64,000 nucleotides of DNA from Clavibacter michiganensis subsp. tessellarius (GTDB taxonomy: Bacteria > Actinomycetota > Actinomycetes > Actinomycetales > Microbacteriaceae): the NCBI RefSeq assembly GCF_021922985.1, contig NZ_CP040788.1:3038001-3102000 (forward strand). Direction: 5' to 3'. The translations under genes and the position numbers were made by a program. Below, in pieces: positions 17,985 to 27,027 of the stretch; the stretch's first letter is position 1, and the number at the start of each line of letters is the position of its first letter. The notes beneath the pieces are model-generated. The model saw nothing but the letters and a program-made list of their open reading frames with translations. It did no database searches and was not told where the DNA came from.

Positions 17985-18923
17985 TCAGGCGGCCGGCGCC
18001 GCGCTCCGCCAGAAGCCCGCGAGGAGATCCGCGCTCGCCTCCGGCTGGTCGACCTGCGCGGAGTGGCCGGCGTCCGCGATCACCTCGTAGCGGGCCCCCG
18101 CGCGCGCGGCCATGTCGCGCTGCCACTCCTGCGGCCAGGCGTCGTCGGCGTCGCCGTGGGAGACGAGCGCCGGGAGTCCGGTCGCGCGCAGCTCGTCGAC
18201 GCGGTCGGTCTGCGCCTGCATGATCTCCAGCGCGCCCAGCAGCTGTGCCGACGCCGTGCCGACGAGGCGCGTGCGGAACCACTCCACCTCGGGGTCGTCG
18301 CCGTCGAGCTGCTCGGGAAGGAACCACAGCGGCCAGAGCCCGGCGCTGCCGGACGCGCGGACGGCCGCGATCTGCTCGGCGCGGTCGGCGCGGCTGCGCG
18401 GGCCCGAGTTCCAGTGCACGTAGCTGGCGAAGCGGCCGGGGTCGCGGATCACGGCCTGCAGGCCGACGACGCCGCCGAAGCTGTGGCCGAGGAGGTGCAC
18501 GGGGCCGAGGGGCGCGGCGGGGGCGGTGCCGGTCGCGACGTGACGGCCCCCGGATCCGCCGACGCCCGCGAGCGCGTCGACCACGTGGTGCACGTCCTGG
18601 CCGAGGGTCTCGAGCTCGTAGCCGGAGGCGTCGACGGGCGGCTCGGCCTGGCCGGGGCCGGTCGATCCCCACTGCCCGCGCTGCGAGAACGCCACGACGG
18701 TGAAGCCGCGGTCGGCGAGCGGACCCATGACCGGGAAGAAGTCCTCCTTCGATCCCGTGAAGCCCGGCACGAGCAGCGCGACGGGCGCCGTCGCCGGGTC
18801 CCCGGTGCGGGCGGGCACGCGGACGGCGGACAGCCGGGCCGCCGGGACCTCGATCGTCAGGTCCTCCGCGTCCTCGGGCCGGTGCTCGGACAGGGTGCGC
18901 GGGGCGTGGGCGTCGGTGCTCAT
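17985..18923 (-). CDS. alpha/beta hydrolase
   Basis: The 312-residue protein shows the alpha/beta-hydrolase core: the oxyanion segment LVPGFTGSKEDF, the nucleophile elbow GHSFGG, an acid in GDADDAW and the catalytic His in DAGHSAQVDQP. The N-terminal 40 residues are polar. Substrate unknown. The ATG at 18923 is preferred over an upstream one at 18974. Confidence 0.88.
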   Translation of the reverse strand: MSTDAHAPRTLSEHRPEDAEDLTIEVPAARLSAVRVPARTGDPATAPVALLVPGFTGSKEDFFPVMGPLADRGFTVVAFSQRGQWGSTGPGQAEPPVDASGYELETLGQDVHHVVDALAGVGGSGGRHVATGTAPAAPLGPVHLLGHSFGGVVGLQAVIRDPGRFASYVHWNSGPRSRADRAEQIAAVRASGSAGLWPLWFLPEQLDGDDPEVEWFRTRLVGTASAQLLGALEIMQAQTDRVDELRATGLPALVSHGDADDAWPQEWQRDMAARAGARYEVIADAGHSAQVDQPEASADLLAGFWRSAAPAA

Positions 18924-18963
18924 GTCGTCAGCGTAGGCCGGGGGTGGGGCGGTGGCGCGGTCG

Positions 18964-20451
18964 TCAAGCCGCATCCACCACCGGCAGCGTCAGGCGGAAG
19001 CGCGCGCCCGCGCCCGGGACGGCGGGCAGGCAGACGAGGTCGCCGCCCTGGGCGCGCGCGAGCGCGCGGGCGATGGAGAGGCCGAGGCCCGCGCCGCCGT
19101 GCTGGCGGTCGCGGCCGTCGTCGAGGCGTACGAGGCGGTCGAAGACGCGCTCGCGGTCGGCGTCGGGGACGCCGGGGCCGTCGTCGGCCACCGTGATCCG
19201 CACGGTGCCGTCCGCGGGCGCCTCCGCCGTCACGCGCACCTCGGACGCGGCGTAGCGGGCGGCGTTCTGCAGGAGGTTGTCGAGCACCTGGGCGAGCCGG
19301 TCGGGATCCGCGCGCACGGCCGGGGGAGCGGCCGGCACGTCGGCGGTGATGCGCGTGCCGGGCGTGCGGGCGCGCTGCTGCGCGACGGCCGCCTCCATCA
19401 CCGGCGGGAGGCGCACCGGGCGCCCCTCGACGGAGAGGCCCTCGTCGAGGCGCGCCATCGTGAGCATGTCGTCGACGAGGCGGCCCGCGCGGATCGCCTC
19501 GCGCACGACGTGCACCGCCAGGCGCTCGCGCTCCTCGGCGCTCGGGTCGGCGCGCACGAGGGCGTCGGCGGAGGCGCGGATCCCGGCGACGGGCGTCCGC
19601 AGCTCGTGGGCGGCGTCCGCGACGAACGCGCGCATCCGCGCCTCGGCCGCGAGGGCCTGGCGCTCGGCGTGCTCGATGTCGTCGAGCATCTCGTCGAAGG
19701 CGACGGCGGTGCGGCCGAGCTCCGTGGTCGGACGCGTGGGGCGGAGGCGGCGGCCCCGGTCGCCGCGGCCGATGGAGCGGGCGACGCCCGTCATCGCCTC
19801 GAGCGGCCGGAGCGTGCCGCGCACCACCACGACGAGCGCGACCGCCGCGAGCACGAGGAACGCCAGGGAGGCGACCGCGAGGATCCCGCGGAGGGAGGCG
19901 AGCGTGCCGTCCACGGATCCGGTGCCCGCCGACAGCTCGAGCACCGTTCCGTCGCTGAGGTCGGAGCGCAGGGTGATCCCGTCGGCCGAGGAGCTCACGG
20001 AGCTCGCGGTGACGGAGACGGCGTCGGCGCGCGGCGTCGCCGGGGTGCTGACGGATCCGGGGGCGTCGCCGAGCGGATCCGGCCCCGGCAGCGCGCCGCC
20101 GAGAGGATCCCGGCCCGGACGCACCGAGACGGCCCCGCCGTCGGGGCTCGTGATCTGCACGGCCACGCCCTGCGCGCTCAGCCGCTCGGCGAGCGCGTCG
20201 TCGTCGAGCACGCCCACGAGCGCGGCGGCGGCGGACGCGCGGTCGGCGAGCCGGTCCTGGATCTGCTGCCGCAGCTGCGCGCCGAGGATCGCCTGCACCG
20301 TGAGCGACAGCGCCACGAGGAGCACCGCGAGGAGCGCGAGCACGGCGAGGACCGTGCGGGTGCGGAGGGATCCGGTGCGCAGCGGCGCGTCGGGCCCCGC
20401 GGCGGGAGCGAGGCCGTGCGCGAGGCGCCGCGCGCGGGCGACCGCGCTCAC
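18964..20451 (-). CDS. two-component sensor histidine kinase (OmpR-partner type)
   Basis: The 495-residue membrane kinase has helices at about 32-58 and 190-210 bounding an extracytoplasmic sensor region, a HAMP linker, the phospho-acceptor H282 in AAHELRTPVAG, and N/G boxes (DNLLQNAARY, GGAGLGLSIARAL). The GTG at 20451 overlaps the stop of the response-regulator gene by 4 bp, so the pair is one operon. The signal is unknown; a divergent secreted protein gene is the likely target. Confidence 0.92.
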   Translation of the reverse strand: MSAVARARRLAHGLAPAAGPDAPLRTGSLRTRTVLAVLALLAVLLVALSLTVQAILGAQLRQQIQDRLADRASAAAALVGVLDDDALAERLSAQGVAVQITSPDGGAVSVRPGRDPLGGALPGPDPLGDAPGSVSTPATPRADAVSVTASSVSSSADGITLRSDLSDGTVLELSAGTGSVDGTLASLRGILAVASLAFLVLAAVALVVVVRGTLRPLEAMTGVARSIGRGDRGRRLRPTRPTTELGRTAVAFDEMLDDIEHAERQALAAEARMRAFVADAAHELRTPVAGIRASADALVRADPSAEERERLAVHVVREAIRAGRLVDDMLTMARLDEGLSVEGRPVRLPPVMEAAVAQQRARTPGTRITADVPAAPPAVRADPDRLAQVLDNLLQNAARYAASEVRVTAEAPADGTVRITVADDGPGVPDADRERVFDRLVRLDDGRDRQHGGAGLGLSIARALARAQGGDLVCLPAVPGAGARFRLTLPVVDAA

Positions 20452-21116
20452 GCCTCCACCCGGTAGCCGAGCCCGCGGACGGTGTGCAGGAGCCGCGGCC
20501 CGTGCGCCTCCATCTTCTTGCGGAGCGCGCTGATGTGGACCTCGACGAGGTTCGGATCCGCGTGGTCGTACCCCCACACCTGCGTGAGCAGCTGCGTCTT
20601 CGACAGCGTGCGGCCGCGGTGGGCGGCGAGGTAGGCGAGCAGCTGGAACTCGATGGAGGTGAGGTCGAGCGGCTCGCCGCCGCGGCGCGCGAGGCCGGAG
20701 TCGGGATCCACCAGCAGGTCGCCGATCTCGACCACGGACGCGAGCCGCCCGCGCCTCCGGAGCACGGCGCCGACGCGCGCGACGAGCTCCGCGAGCGCGA
20801 ACGGCTTGACGATGTAGTCGTCGACGCCCTGGCCGAAGCCGCGCAGGCGGTCCTCGACGGCGTCGCGCGCGGTGAGCATGATGACGCTCGCGTCGCTCCA
20901 GCGGCGGATCCCCTCGGCCAGCCGGATGCCGCTCGGGCCGGGGAGCATCCAGTCGAGCACCACGAGGTCGGGCAGGAACCCCTTGACCTCCTCCTCGAGC
21001 TCGACGCCCGAGGCGAGGCCGCGGACGACGAAGCGCTCGGCGGCGAGGGTGGACACGACGGCGGCGCGGATGGCCTCGTCGTCCTCGACCACGAGGACGC
21101 GTGCGGGAGGGAGCAT
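20448..21116 (-). CDS. OmpR/PhoP-type response regulator
   Basis: The 222-residue protein has a receiver domain with acidic pocket ED at 11-12, phospho-acceptor D55 (VVLDWMLPG) and K in VKPF, then a winged-helix DNA-binding domain with VEVHISALRKKME and the C-terminal GYRVEA. The ATG at 21116 was chosen because the receiver fold starts right after it. It is transcribed with the downstream kinase and divergently from the repeat protein at 21263. Confidence 0.93.
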   Translation of the reverse strand: MLPPARVLVVEDDEAIRAAVVSTLAAERFVVRGLASGVELEEEVKGFLPDLVVLDWMLPGPSGIRLAEGIRRWSDASVIMLTARDAVEDRLRGFGQGVDDYIVKPFALAELVARVGAVLRRRGRLASVVEIGDLLVDPDSGLARRGGEPLDLTSIEFQLLAYLAAHRGRTLSKTQLLTQVWGYDHADPNLVEVHISALRKKMEAHGPRLLHTVRGLGYRVEA

Positions 21117-21177
21117 GAGCCGACTGTAGGAGGCCCGGATGGGCGATCCCGGCCGCATGTCCGCCCGGGGCGCGGAA

Positions 21178-21194
21178 CTTAAGCAGGACTTCAG
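21178..21194. promoter_or_regulatory. tandem half-sites for an OmpR-type regulator
   Basis: CTTAAG at 21178 and CTTCAG at 21189 are near-identical hexamers spaced 11 bp, one helical turn, between the divergent regulator and secreted-protein genes. This arrangement is typical of binding sites for OmpR/PhoP-type dimers. Confidence 0.45.
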
Positions 21195-21262
21195 ATCCGC
21201 TGCCGAGCCTGGCTGTACCGACCCGGCGCACCCCGCGCCGCGGCGGACACGGAAGGAACACC

Positions 21263-21964
21263 ATGGACGACACCATCACGGTCTTCGAGAAGGGCCGCGG
21301 CACGGGGACGCCCGCGCCGCGGAAGCGCCGCGCGGGCATGGCCGTCGGCATCGCCGGCGCCTCCCTCGGCCTCGTCGCGCTCTTCTCCTCGGCGGCGTTC
21401 GCCGACGGGAACGGCGGCGACGCCAGCGGATCGACCGGATCCGGGAGCGGCACGACCGCGACCTGCCCCGCGCCGCCCGCGCTGCCGGACGGATCCACGC
21501 CGCCCGCGCTCCCCACGCCGCCCACGAACGCGGACGGCACCCCGGCCACGCCGCCGACCCCGCCGACCAACGCCGACGGATCCGCGGCCACCGTGCCCGC
21601 GCCGCCCACGAACGCGGACGGGACCCCGGCGACGCCGCCCACCCCGCCGACGCCGCCGACGAACGCCGACGGATCCGCGGCCACCGTGCCCGCGCCGCCG
21701 ACGAACGCGGACGGCACCCCGGCGACGCCGCCCACCCCGCCCACGCCGCCCACGAACGCGGACGGCACCCCGGCCACCCCGCCGGCCCCGCCCGCCGACG
21801 GCTGCGCGCCGCCCGCCCCGCCCGTGGGCGCGGACGGCAAGGCGCCCACCCCGCCCGCCGCCCCCGCGGCCCCCGGAGCGACGGGCGGCGCCACCGCCCC
21901 CGCCGCCCCGGAGCAGTCTGGCGACGGATCCGCCACGACGCCGGCGCCCACCTCCGGCAGCTGA
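21263..21964 (+). CDS. secreted Pro/Thr/Ala-rich repeat protein
   Basis: The 233-residue protein has a basic start, a hydrophobic export segment (about 24-47, ending AAFA) and a low-complexity extracellular region with six copies of a TNADG-centred unit alternating between TPATPP and SAATVPAP versions, separated by PTP or PAP linkers. Only two Cys are present. No enzymatic domain, sortase LPxTG motif or membrane anchor is seen. It is divergent from a two-component operon with tandem operator-like repeats between them, suggesting signal-dependent secretion. It could be a wall-spanning spacer or an adhesive or antigenic surface protein. Confidence 0.8.
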   Translation: MDDTITVFEKGRGTGTPAPRKRRAGMAVGIAGASLGLVALFSSAAFADGNGGDASGSTGSGSGTTATCPAPPALPDGSTPPALPTPPTNADGTPATPPTPPTNADGSAATVPAPPTNADGTPATPPTPPTPPTNADGSAATVPAPPTNADGTPATPPTPPTPPTNADGTPATPPAPPADGCAPPAPPVGADGKAPTPPAAPAAPGATGGATAPAAPEQSGDGSATTPAPTSGS

Positions 21965-22036
21965 CCGGATCCATCCCCTCCGGCCGGGGCCCGCGTCACC
22001 CGCGGGTCCCGGCCGCACGTCTGCCAGGCTGGCCGG

Positions 22037-22678
22037 GTGACCGCCACCGTCCCCGCGCCCGCGCCGCTCGTCGGCGCCCACGTCCGCCTCGAGCCGCTCA
22101 CGCCCGACCACGTCCCCGCGCTGCACGCCGCCATCGCCCACCCCGCGGTGTTCGCCGGCGGCTTCGGCGGCGGCGCCGCGGGCCTCCGCCCGGATCCGGC
22201 CGGGTTCGCGGAGTGGGCGCGCGGCTACTTCCGCTGGGACGACCTGCCGCACGCGGTGATCCTCGTCGGCGGCCCCCACGATGGCGAGCTCGTCGGCACC
22301 AGCACCCTCACCGACCTCGACGTGCCGCGCGAGCGGATCCACCTCGGCTGGACCGCGTACGACCCGCGCGTCTGGGGCACCGTCGTCAACGCCGAGGCCA
22401 AGCGCCTCCTGCTCGGCCTCGCGTTCGACTCCGGGTTCGGACGCGTGGAGCTCCAGGCCGACGCGCGCAACGACCGGTCGCGCGCCGCGATCCTCCAGCT
22501 CGGCGCGACCCTGGAGGGCGTCCGTCGCCGCGACCAGCGCCGCGCCGACGGCACCTGGCGCGACGCCGCGGTGCACTCGATCCTCGTCGACGAGTGGCCG
22601 GCCGTGCGCGCGGGCCTCGACGCCCGCATCGCCGCCCACGAGGGCCGGCCGGTGCTGTTCCGCACGCCGCCCGCGTGA
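22037..22678 (+). CDS. GNAT-family N-acetyltransferase
   Basis: The 213-residue protein from a GTG start matches the RimJ-like GNAT layout: VRLEPLTPDHVPALHAA at the start, the GWTAYDPRVWG block, and VELQADARNDRSRAAILQLGATLEG near the acetyl-CoA site. It probably acetylates an amine on a protein or small molecule; substrate unknown. Confidence 0.88.
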   Translation: MTATVPAPAPLVGAHVRLEPLTPDHVPALHAAIAHPAVFAGGFGGGAAGLRPDPAGFAEWARGYFRWDDLPHAVILVGGPHDGELVGTSTLTDLDVPRERIHLGWTAYDPRVWGTVVNAEAKRLLLGLAFDSGFGRVELQADARNDRSRAAILQLGATLEGVRRRDQRRADGTWRDAAVHSILVDEWPAVRAGLDARIAAHEGRPVLFRTPPA

Positions 22679-22726
22679 GCCGGATCCGCGTCGCGGGCAC
22701 GTCCGGCGCCTGACGGCGTCGCCGCG

Positions 22727-23139
22727 TCAGCCGGCGGTCGGGCCGGGGTCGTCCCGGTCGAGGCCGAGGTCCGCGTCGAGGTCGAGGTCGAGGTCGAGGT
22801 CCGCCGGATCCGTCGGCCCGGCCGGGTAGTGGAACCGCAAGCCGACCGCGTCGATGCGGCCCGTCCAGACCATGTCCGGGCCGACGCGGCGCAGCGGCGG
22901 AGCACGTCCGCGAGCCCGAGCTCCGCGATCCAGTCCTCGATGATGTCGCGGCGGCTCGCGGCGGCGTACGCGTCGGCGCTCCCGGTGAAGTGCACGAAGT
23001 CGGCGTCCCCCACCTGCCACGCCAGCGGGCGCAGGCCCCGGCGGCGGCCCTCGTCGTTCCAGGCGACGGCGATCATCAGCTCGATGTCCTCGAAGCGCAT
23101 CGAGCGCCGTCCGAGGGGAGCGTGCGCGTCCCCGGTCAT
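22727..23139 (-). pseudogene. conserved-looking gene broken by an 8-bp duplication
   Basis: From the ATG at 23139 the frame encodes MTGDAHAPLGRRSM and a good-looking domain (ELMIAVAWNDEG, VGDADFVHFTGSADAY, DWIAELGLADVLRR). After that it becomes shadow sequence, while a second frame continues with VGPDMVWTGRIDAVGLRFHYP and ends at 22727 after an acidic LDLD tail. The switch falls where the 8-mer CTCCGCCG is followed at once by CTGCGCCG (coding strand, about 22885-22905). Deleting one copy restores a single frame. Function unknown. Confidence 0.65.
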
Positions 23140-23468
23140 GGGCGGCCCCTCTGTCGTGGTGCGGGGGAGTGCGGGCACGTGCGCGGGCGGGCGGCGGATC
23201 CGCCGCGGGAGAGAGGGGGGGGGGAGGGGGGGGGGAGAGGCGGGGTGGGCCGGGAGCGGGTGGTGCGGGCGGTTCGCGACGCTCCCGGTGCGCCGGCGCA
23301 CCGAGCCCGAGCCCGGCCAGCGCGCTATCGCGTGCCGGGCCCTGCTCCCAGCCCTCCCTGTTCGGGTCGGAGACCTGGTGTGACCGCGCGATTCCGCTGG
23401 GCTGTCGCGCTCCTGCGGCTCCGGACGACGTCCCCAGCGACGGGTGACCGCTCGGGACTGAGGTGAAG
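23140..23468. other. non-coding gap with long G-tract
   Basis: No frame here has coding character. Its outstanding feature is a run G10-A-G10 at 23215-23235, about 76 bp upstream of the ATG of the frameshifted minus-strand gene. It could form a G-quadruplex or change length by slippage. I see nothing else. Confidence 0.6.
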
Positions 23469-23984
23469 CTATGCCGCGGCGGCCCGGCGCGCCAGGCCCC
23501 GGCCCGAACGGGGGCGCTGCTGCGGTCCGGCCGGCGGACGCCGTGCCGCCGCCACGACGCGGGCGCCGCCGTCCCGCTGCGCGGCGACGGGGGCGACGCC
23601 GGCGTGCTCGAGGTCGTCCTCGCGCCCGGTGATGCGGATCGAGTGCACCCGCAGCGGCGTCCCCGCGCTGCCCTCGGCCACGCGGATCACCGCGGGCCCG
23701 CGCTCCATGCGCAGGTCGAGCGTCGTGGAGCGGCGCGCGGCCCCGGGTTCGAGCGGCGGGTAGCGGACGGTGCGCGTGTGCGCGCGGTCGAGCGCGAAGC
23801 CGAGCGCGAGGGGCACGGCGGCGGCGTGGTCGTAGGTCACCGTGACGGAGTGCACGCCCGACTCCTCCGCCACGACGGCGAAGTCGAGGTAGCTGCGGCT
23901 GCCGGGGTCGGCGTCGGGCGGTGTCGGGCTCGCGTGGACGCGGGCGGCGTCGACGGCGGGGTAGCAGCGGACGTGGGCGATTCC
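23469..23984 (-). pseudogene. remnant of a carbohydrate-binding beta-sandwich (CBM6/35-like) protein
   Basis: The frame from about 23984 to the TAG at 23469 has strong coding character and encodes a beta-rich domain: SYLDFAVVAEESGVHSVTVTYDH, LGFALDRAHTRTVRYPPL and AVIRVAEG...LRVHSIRITG resemble the strands of a CBM6/CBM35-type jelly roll that usually sits at the end of a secreted glycosidase. No start codon occurs in frame at the 5' end, though an ATG two bases out of frame lies at 23986. It is therefore a 5'-truncated or frameshifted remnant. Domain assignment is a motif-level guess. Confidence 0.4.
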
Positions 23985-24287
23985 ATGCCTCCGGGGGTGG
24001 GCATCATGTCGACGTCCGCGCGATCGGCCCGGCGTCGTCGCCGGTCGGATCCTGCGGACACCCGATGCTGCGAGGAGCAGCGGCGCGGCGCGGCCGGTGG
24101 GTGGCCGGCGCGGGCATCGGGGCGGGACCGCGCACGGGATCCCGGGTGACCGGTCGGCACGTCGTTCGGCTCTGGCGATGCAGGGCGACGGCCTCACCCT
24201 ACGGCGTCGGCGGGCGTCGCGGTGCCCCGCGCCCCGGACGGGGGCGGCCACCGCCGCGTACCCTCGGGACGGACGGCAGGGGGAGCG

Positions 24288-24755
24288 ATGGGCGACGCGG
24301 CGGCGCGGACGGGGACCGACGGCGGTGGCGATGCGGAGGCCCGGCGGACGGCTCGGCTGCCGACCCGCGGATCGCTCCACCACGTGGAGCTGCAGGTGCG
24401 CGACCTCGAGCGGGCGCTCGCGACGTGGGGCTGGATCCTCGGCGAGCTCGGCTACCGCGAGGACGCGCGCTGGCCGGACGGCGCGAGCCTCCGCCTCGGC
24501 GACGCGTACGTGGTCATCGCCCGGGCACCCCGCGACGCCGCGCACGACCGCCGCGGCGCGGGCCTCAGCCACCTCGCCTTCCACGCGGGATCCGCGGCCG
24601 ACGTCGACCGCCTCTGGGACGCGGCGCCGGCTCACGGTTGGTCGCGCCTCTACGCCGACCGCCACCCGTTCGCCGGCGGCCCGGACCACCGCGCCGCCTT
24701 CCTCGAGGACGCCGAGCGCTTCAAGGTGGAGCTCGTCGCCGATCCCGGGACCTGA
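24288..24755 (+). CDS. VOC (glyoxalase-fold) family protein
   Basis: The 155-residue protein is a single vicinal-oxygen-chelate domain: LHHVELQVRDLERAL opens with the conserved metal His, RGAGLSHLAFHAGSAADVD carries the second module and FKVELV ends with the conserved Glu. The ATG at 24288 follows AGGGGGAGC. Substrate unknown; VOC proteins can be isomerases, dioxygenases or drug-binding proteins. Confidence 0.85.
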   Translation: MGDAAARTGTDGGGDAEARRTARLPTRGSLHHVELQVRDLERALATWGWILGELGYREDARWPDGASLRLGDAYVVIARAPRDAAHDRRGAGLSHLAFHAGSAADVDRLWDAAPAHGWSRLYADRHPFAGGPDHRAAFLEDAERFKVELVADPGT

Positions 24756-24810
24756 CGCAGCTCCGCGCACGGACGCCGCCCCGCCTCGTGCCTCCGGGAC
24801 GCCCGCCTGA

Positions 24811-24870
24811 GACTCGAGTCGCGGACGGCTGAGCCCGACGTCGGGAGCCTCCGCCTGCGACTCGAGTCGC
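24811..24870. repeat. pair of CTCGAG-centred palindromes upstream of the serine hydrolase gene
   Basis: GACTCGAGTC at 24811-24820 and GCGACTCGAGTCGC at 24857-24870 are two copies of the same palindrome, centres 48 bp apart, each preceded by CGCCTG. They lie 60-110 bp upstream of the serine hydrolase ATG and could be a duplicated operator or form alternating hairpins. Confidence 0.45.
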
Positions 24871-24930
24871 AACCCGGGTGCCGACTCCCGCCCCCTGTGC
24901 CGCGGGCGTCGACCCGGGAGCGTGGGATGC

Positions 24931-27027
24931 ATGGACACGACACCCCGCTCCACCTCCTCTCCCGCCGCGGCGCCGCGCCGCGCGACCCGCCGATCCCGGC
25001 GGCTCGCCCCCGTCGTCGGCGCCCTCGCGCTCGCCCTGGCGCTGCCGTTCGCGCTGGGCGCCGCCACGACCGCCGGCCCCGCGGATCCGCCGCCGCCCGC
25101 CCCGCCCCAGCACCAGCCGGGCGGGCACGACCTCCAGAAGGACGACGTCGACGCCTGGCTCGACGGCGTGGTCGGCTCCGCGCTGCCGACGACCGGCATC
25201 CCCGGTGCCGCTGTGTCGGTGGTCGCCGACGGCCAGGTGCTCACCTCCCGCGGCTACGGCCTCGCCGACACCGGCACCGAGGGCTCGCCCGCCCGCGCGG
25301 TGGATCCGGCCGACACGCTCTTCCGCGTCGGCTCCGTCTCGAAGGTGGTCTCCGCCACCGCCGTGATGCAGCTCGTGGAGGAGGGCCGCCTCGACCTCGA
25401 CGCCGACGTGCAGCAGTACCTCGACTTCGACCTCGACACCCCGAAGGGCACGGTGACGCTCCGGCACCTGCTCACCCATACCGCCGGGTTCGAGGAGGTC
25501 ATCACGGGCCTGATCGGCGCGCCCGGCTCGGAGCGCGCCCTCGGCGACGTGATGAGGACGGATCCGCCCGAGCAGGTCTTCGTCCCCGGCACCACCCCCG
25601 CCTACTCGAACTACGGCGCCAGCCTCGCCGGCTACGTCGCCGAGCGCGTGGGCGGCATGCCGTTCGTCGACCTCGTGCAGCAGGAGGTGCTCGACCGCGC
25701 CGGGATGACCTCGTCCTCCTTCGCGCAGCCGCTGCCCGCCGACCTCGATGCGCGCCTGGCGAAGGGCTACCCCGACGACGCGCAGCCGTCGTACCCGACC
25801 GAGGTCGTCAACGCGGCCCCCGCCGGCGCGCTCTCGGCGACCGCCGAGGACATGGCCCGCTTCATGCTCGGCCACCTCGGCGACCTGCCGGAGGACCGGG
25901 CCCTGCTGGATCCCGCCACCCTCGACGAGATGCACCGCCCGGCCCTCGACGCGGACCAGCTCGGCACGTTCGCCGCCGGCCAGCGCATGGACCTCGGCTT
26001 CTTCGACGACAGCACGCCCGGCATCCGCGCGTTCGGCCACGACGGCGACACCAACGTCTTCCACACGGCCATGCGCATGTTCCCGGACAGCGACGCCGGG
26101 ATCTTCGTGACGTTCAACGGCAACGGCCGCGACGCCGTCGACACCCTCGAGCTCCGCACCGCCGTGCTCCAGGGCTTCGCCGACCGCTACCTGCGCGAGG
26201 ACGACGGCGCGACGGGCGCCACGGCCGGCGCGTCGGAGGCTGCTGCCGCGGGCGATCCCGAGGCCGCCGCCGAGCTCGCCGGGACCTGGCTGTCCTCCCG
26301 CTCCCCGTTCTCGAACCCGGGCGCGCTCCTCAGCCTCAGCGGGCAGACCGAGATCGTGCCCCGCGCCGACGGCACCATCGCCGTCACGCCGAAGCCGCTC
26401 GGCATCACCACGGGCGTCTACGAGAAGGCGGGCGACCACCTGTGGCGCGAGGTCGGCGGCGACGCCCTGCTCGCGACCCGTGCCTCCGCCGAGGGCGGGC
26501 CGGTCGACGCGATCACGTGGGGCGCGTCGTTCACGATGCTCCGGGCCGAGCCGTGGCAGGCCGCGTCCGTCGTGATCCCCGGGCTCCTCGCCGCGGTCGC
26601 CGTGCTCGTCGTGTCGGTGGTCGTGTGGCCGACGACGGCCATCGCCGGCATCGGGCGCCGTCGCCGGGCCCGCCGCGACGGATCGGACGAGGCCGTCGCC
26701 GTGCCGCGCCCCCGCCGCAGCCGGACGCTGCTCCTGTCCCGCATCGGCCAGGCCGTGACGCTCGTGGCGCTCCTCGGCTGGACCGCCGCCGCCGTGCAGG
26801 CGCTCTCCCTCGTCGACGTCCCGGCCGGGCAGCTCCGCGTCCTCCAGGTGCTGCAGGTGCTCGGCGCGCTCGCCGTGATCCCCGCCGCGCTGGCCGCCTG
26901 GCAGGCGATCCACGCCCGTCGGGGCGCGTGGATCGTCGCGGGCCGGATCCTCGTGGTCGTCGCCCTGGTCGGCATCGCGGCCTTCGCGGTCGGCTTCCGG
27001 CTCCTCGCGCCGAGCGTGAGCTACTGA
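24931..27027 (+). CDS. membrane-anchored serine hydrolase (class C beta-lactamase / PBP-like)
   Basis: The 698-residue protein has an N-terminal membrane or export segment (about 25-45), then a CubicO/class C beta-lactamase-type domain with SxxK (SVSK in FRVGSVSKVV), YxN (YSNYG) and a late HDGDTN region in the KTG position. Four C-terminal membrane helices follow (about 535-695). Such proteins act on cell-wall peptides or esters outside the membrane. I prefer the ATG at 24931 over a GTG at 24922. The stop overlaps the start of a sensor kinase gene, so the three genes form an operon. Confidence 0.85.
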   Translation: MDTTPRSTSSPAAAPRRATRRSRRLAPVVGALALALALPFALGAATTAGPADPPPPAPPQHQPGGHDLQKDDVDAWLDGVVGSALPTTGIPGAAVSVVADGQVLTSRGYGLADTGTEGSPARAVDPADTLFRVGSVSKVVSATAVMQLVEEGRLDLDADVQQYLDFDLDTPKGTVTLRHLLTHTAGFEEVITGLIGAPGSERALGDVMRTDPPEQVFVPGTTPAYSNYGASLAGYVAERVGGMPFVDLVQQEVLDRAGMTSSSFAQPLPADLDARLAKGYPDDAQPSYPTEVVNAAPAGALSATAEDMARFMLGHLGDLPEDRALLDPATLDEMHRPALDADQLGTFAAGQRMDLGFFDDSTPGIRAFGHDGDTNVFHTAMRMFPDSDAGIFVTFNGNGRDAVDTLELRTAVLQGFADRYLREDDGATGATAGASEAAAAGDPEAAAELAGTWLSSRSPFSNPGALLSLSGQTEIVPRADGTIAVTPKPLGITTGVYEKAGDHLWREVGGDALLATRASAEGGPVDAITWGASFTMLRAEPWQAASVVIPGLLAAVAVLVVSVVVWPTTAIAGIGRRRRARRDGSDEAVAVPRPRRSRTLLLSRIGQAVTLVALLGWTAAAVQALSLVDVPAGQLRVLQVLQVLGALAVIPAALAAWQAIHARRGAWIVAGRILVVVALVGIAAFAVGFRLLAPSVSY

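Noticed and set aside
20451..22134. N-terminal extension of the histidine kinase frame across the response regulator and repeat protein
   Set aside because: The kinase has a coupled GTG start at 20451; the extension is a shadow of two other real genes.
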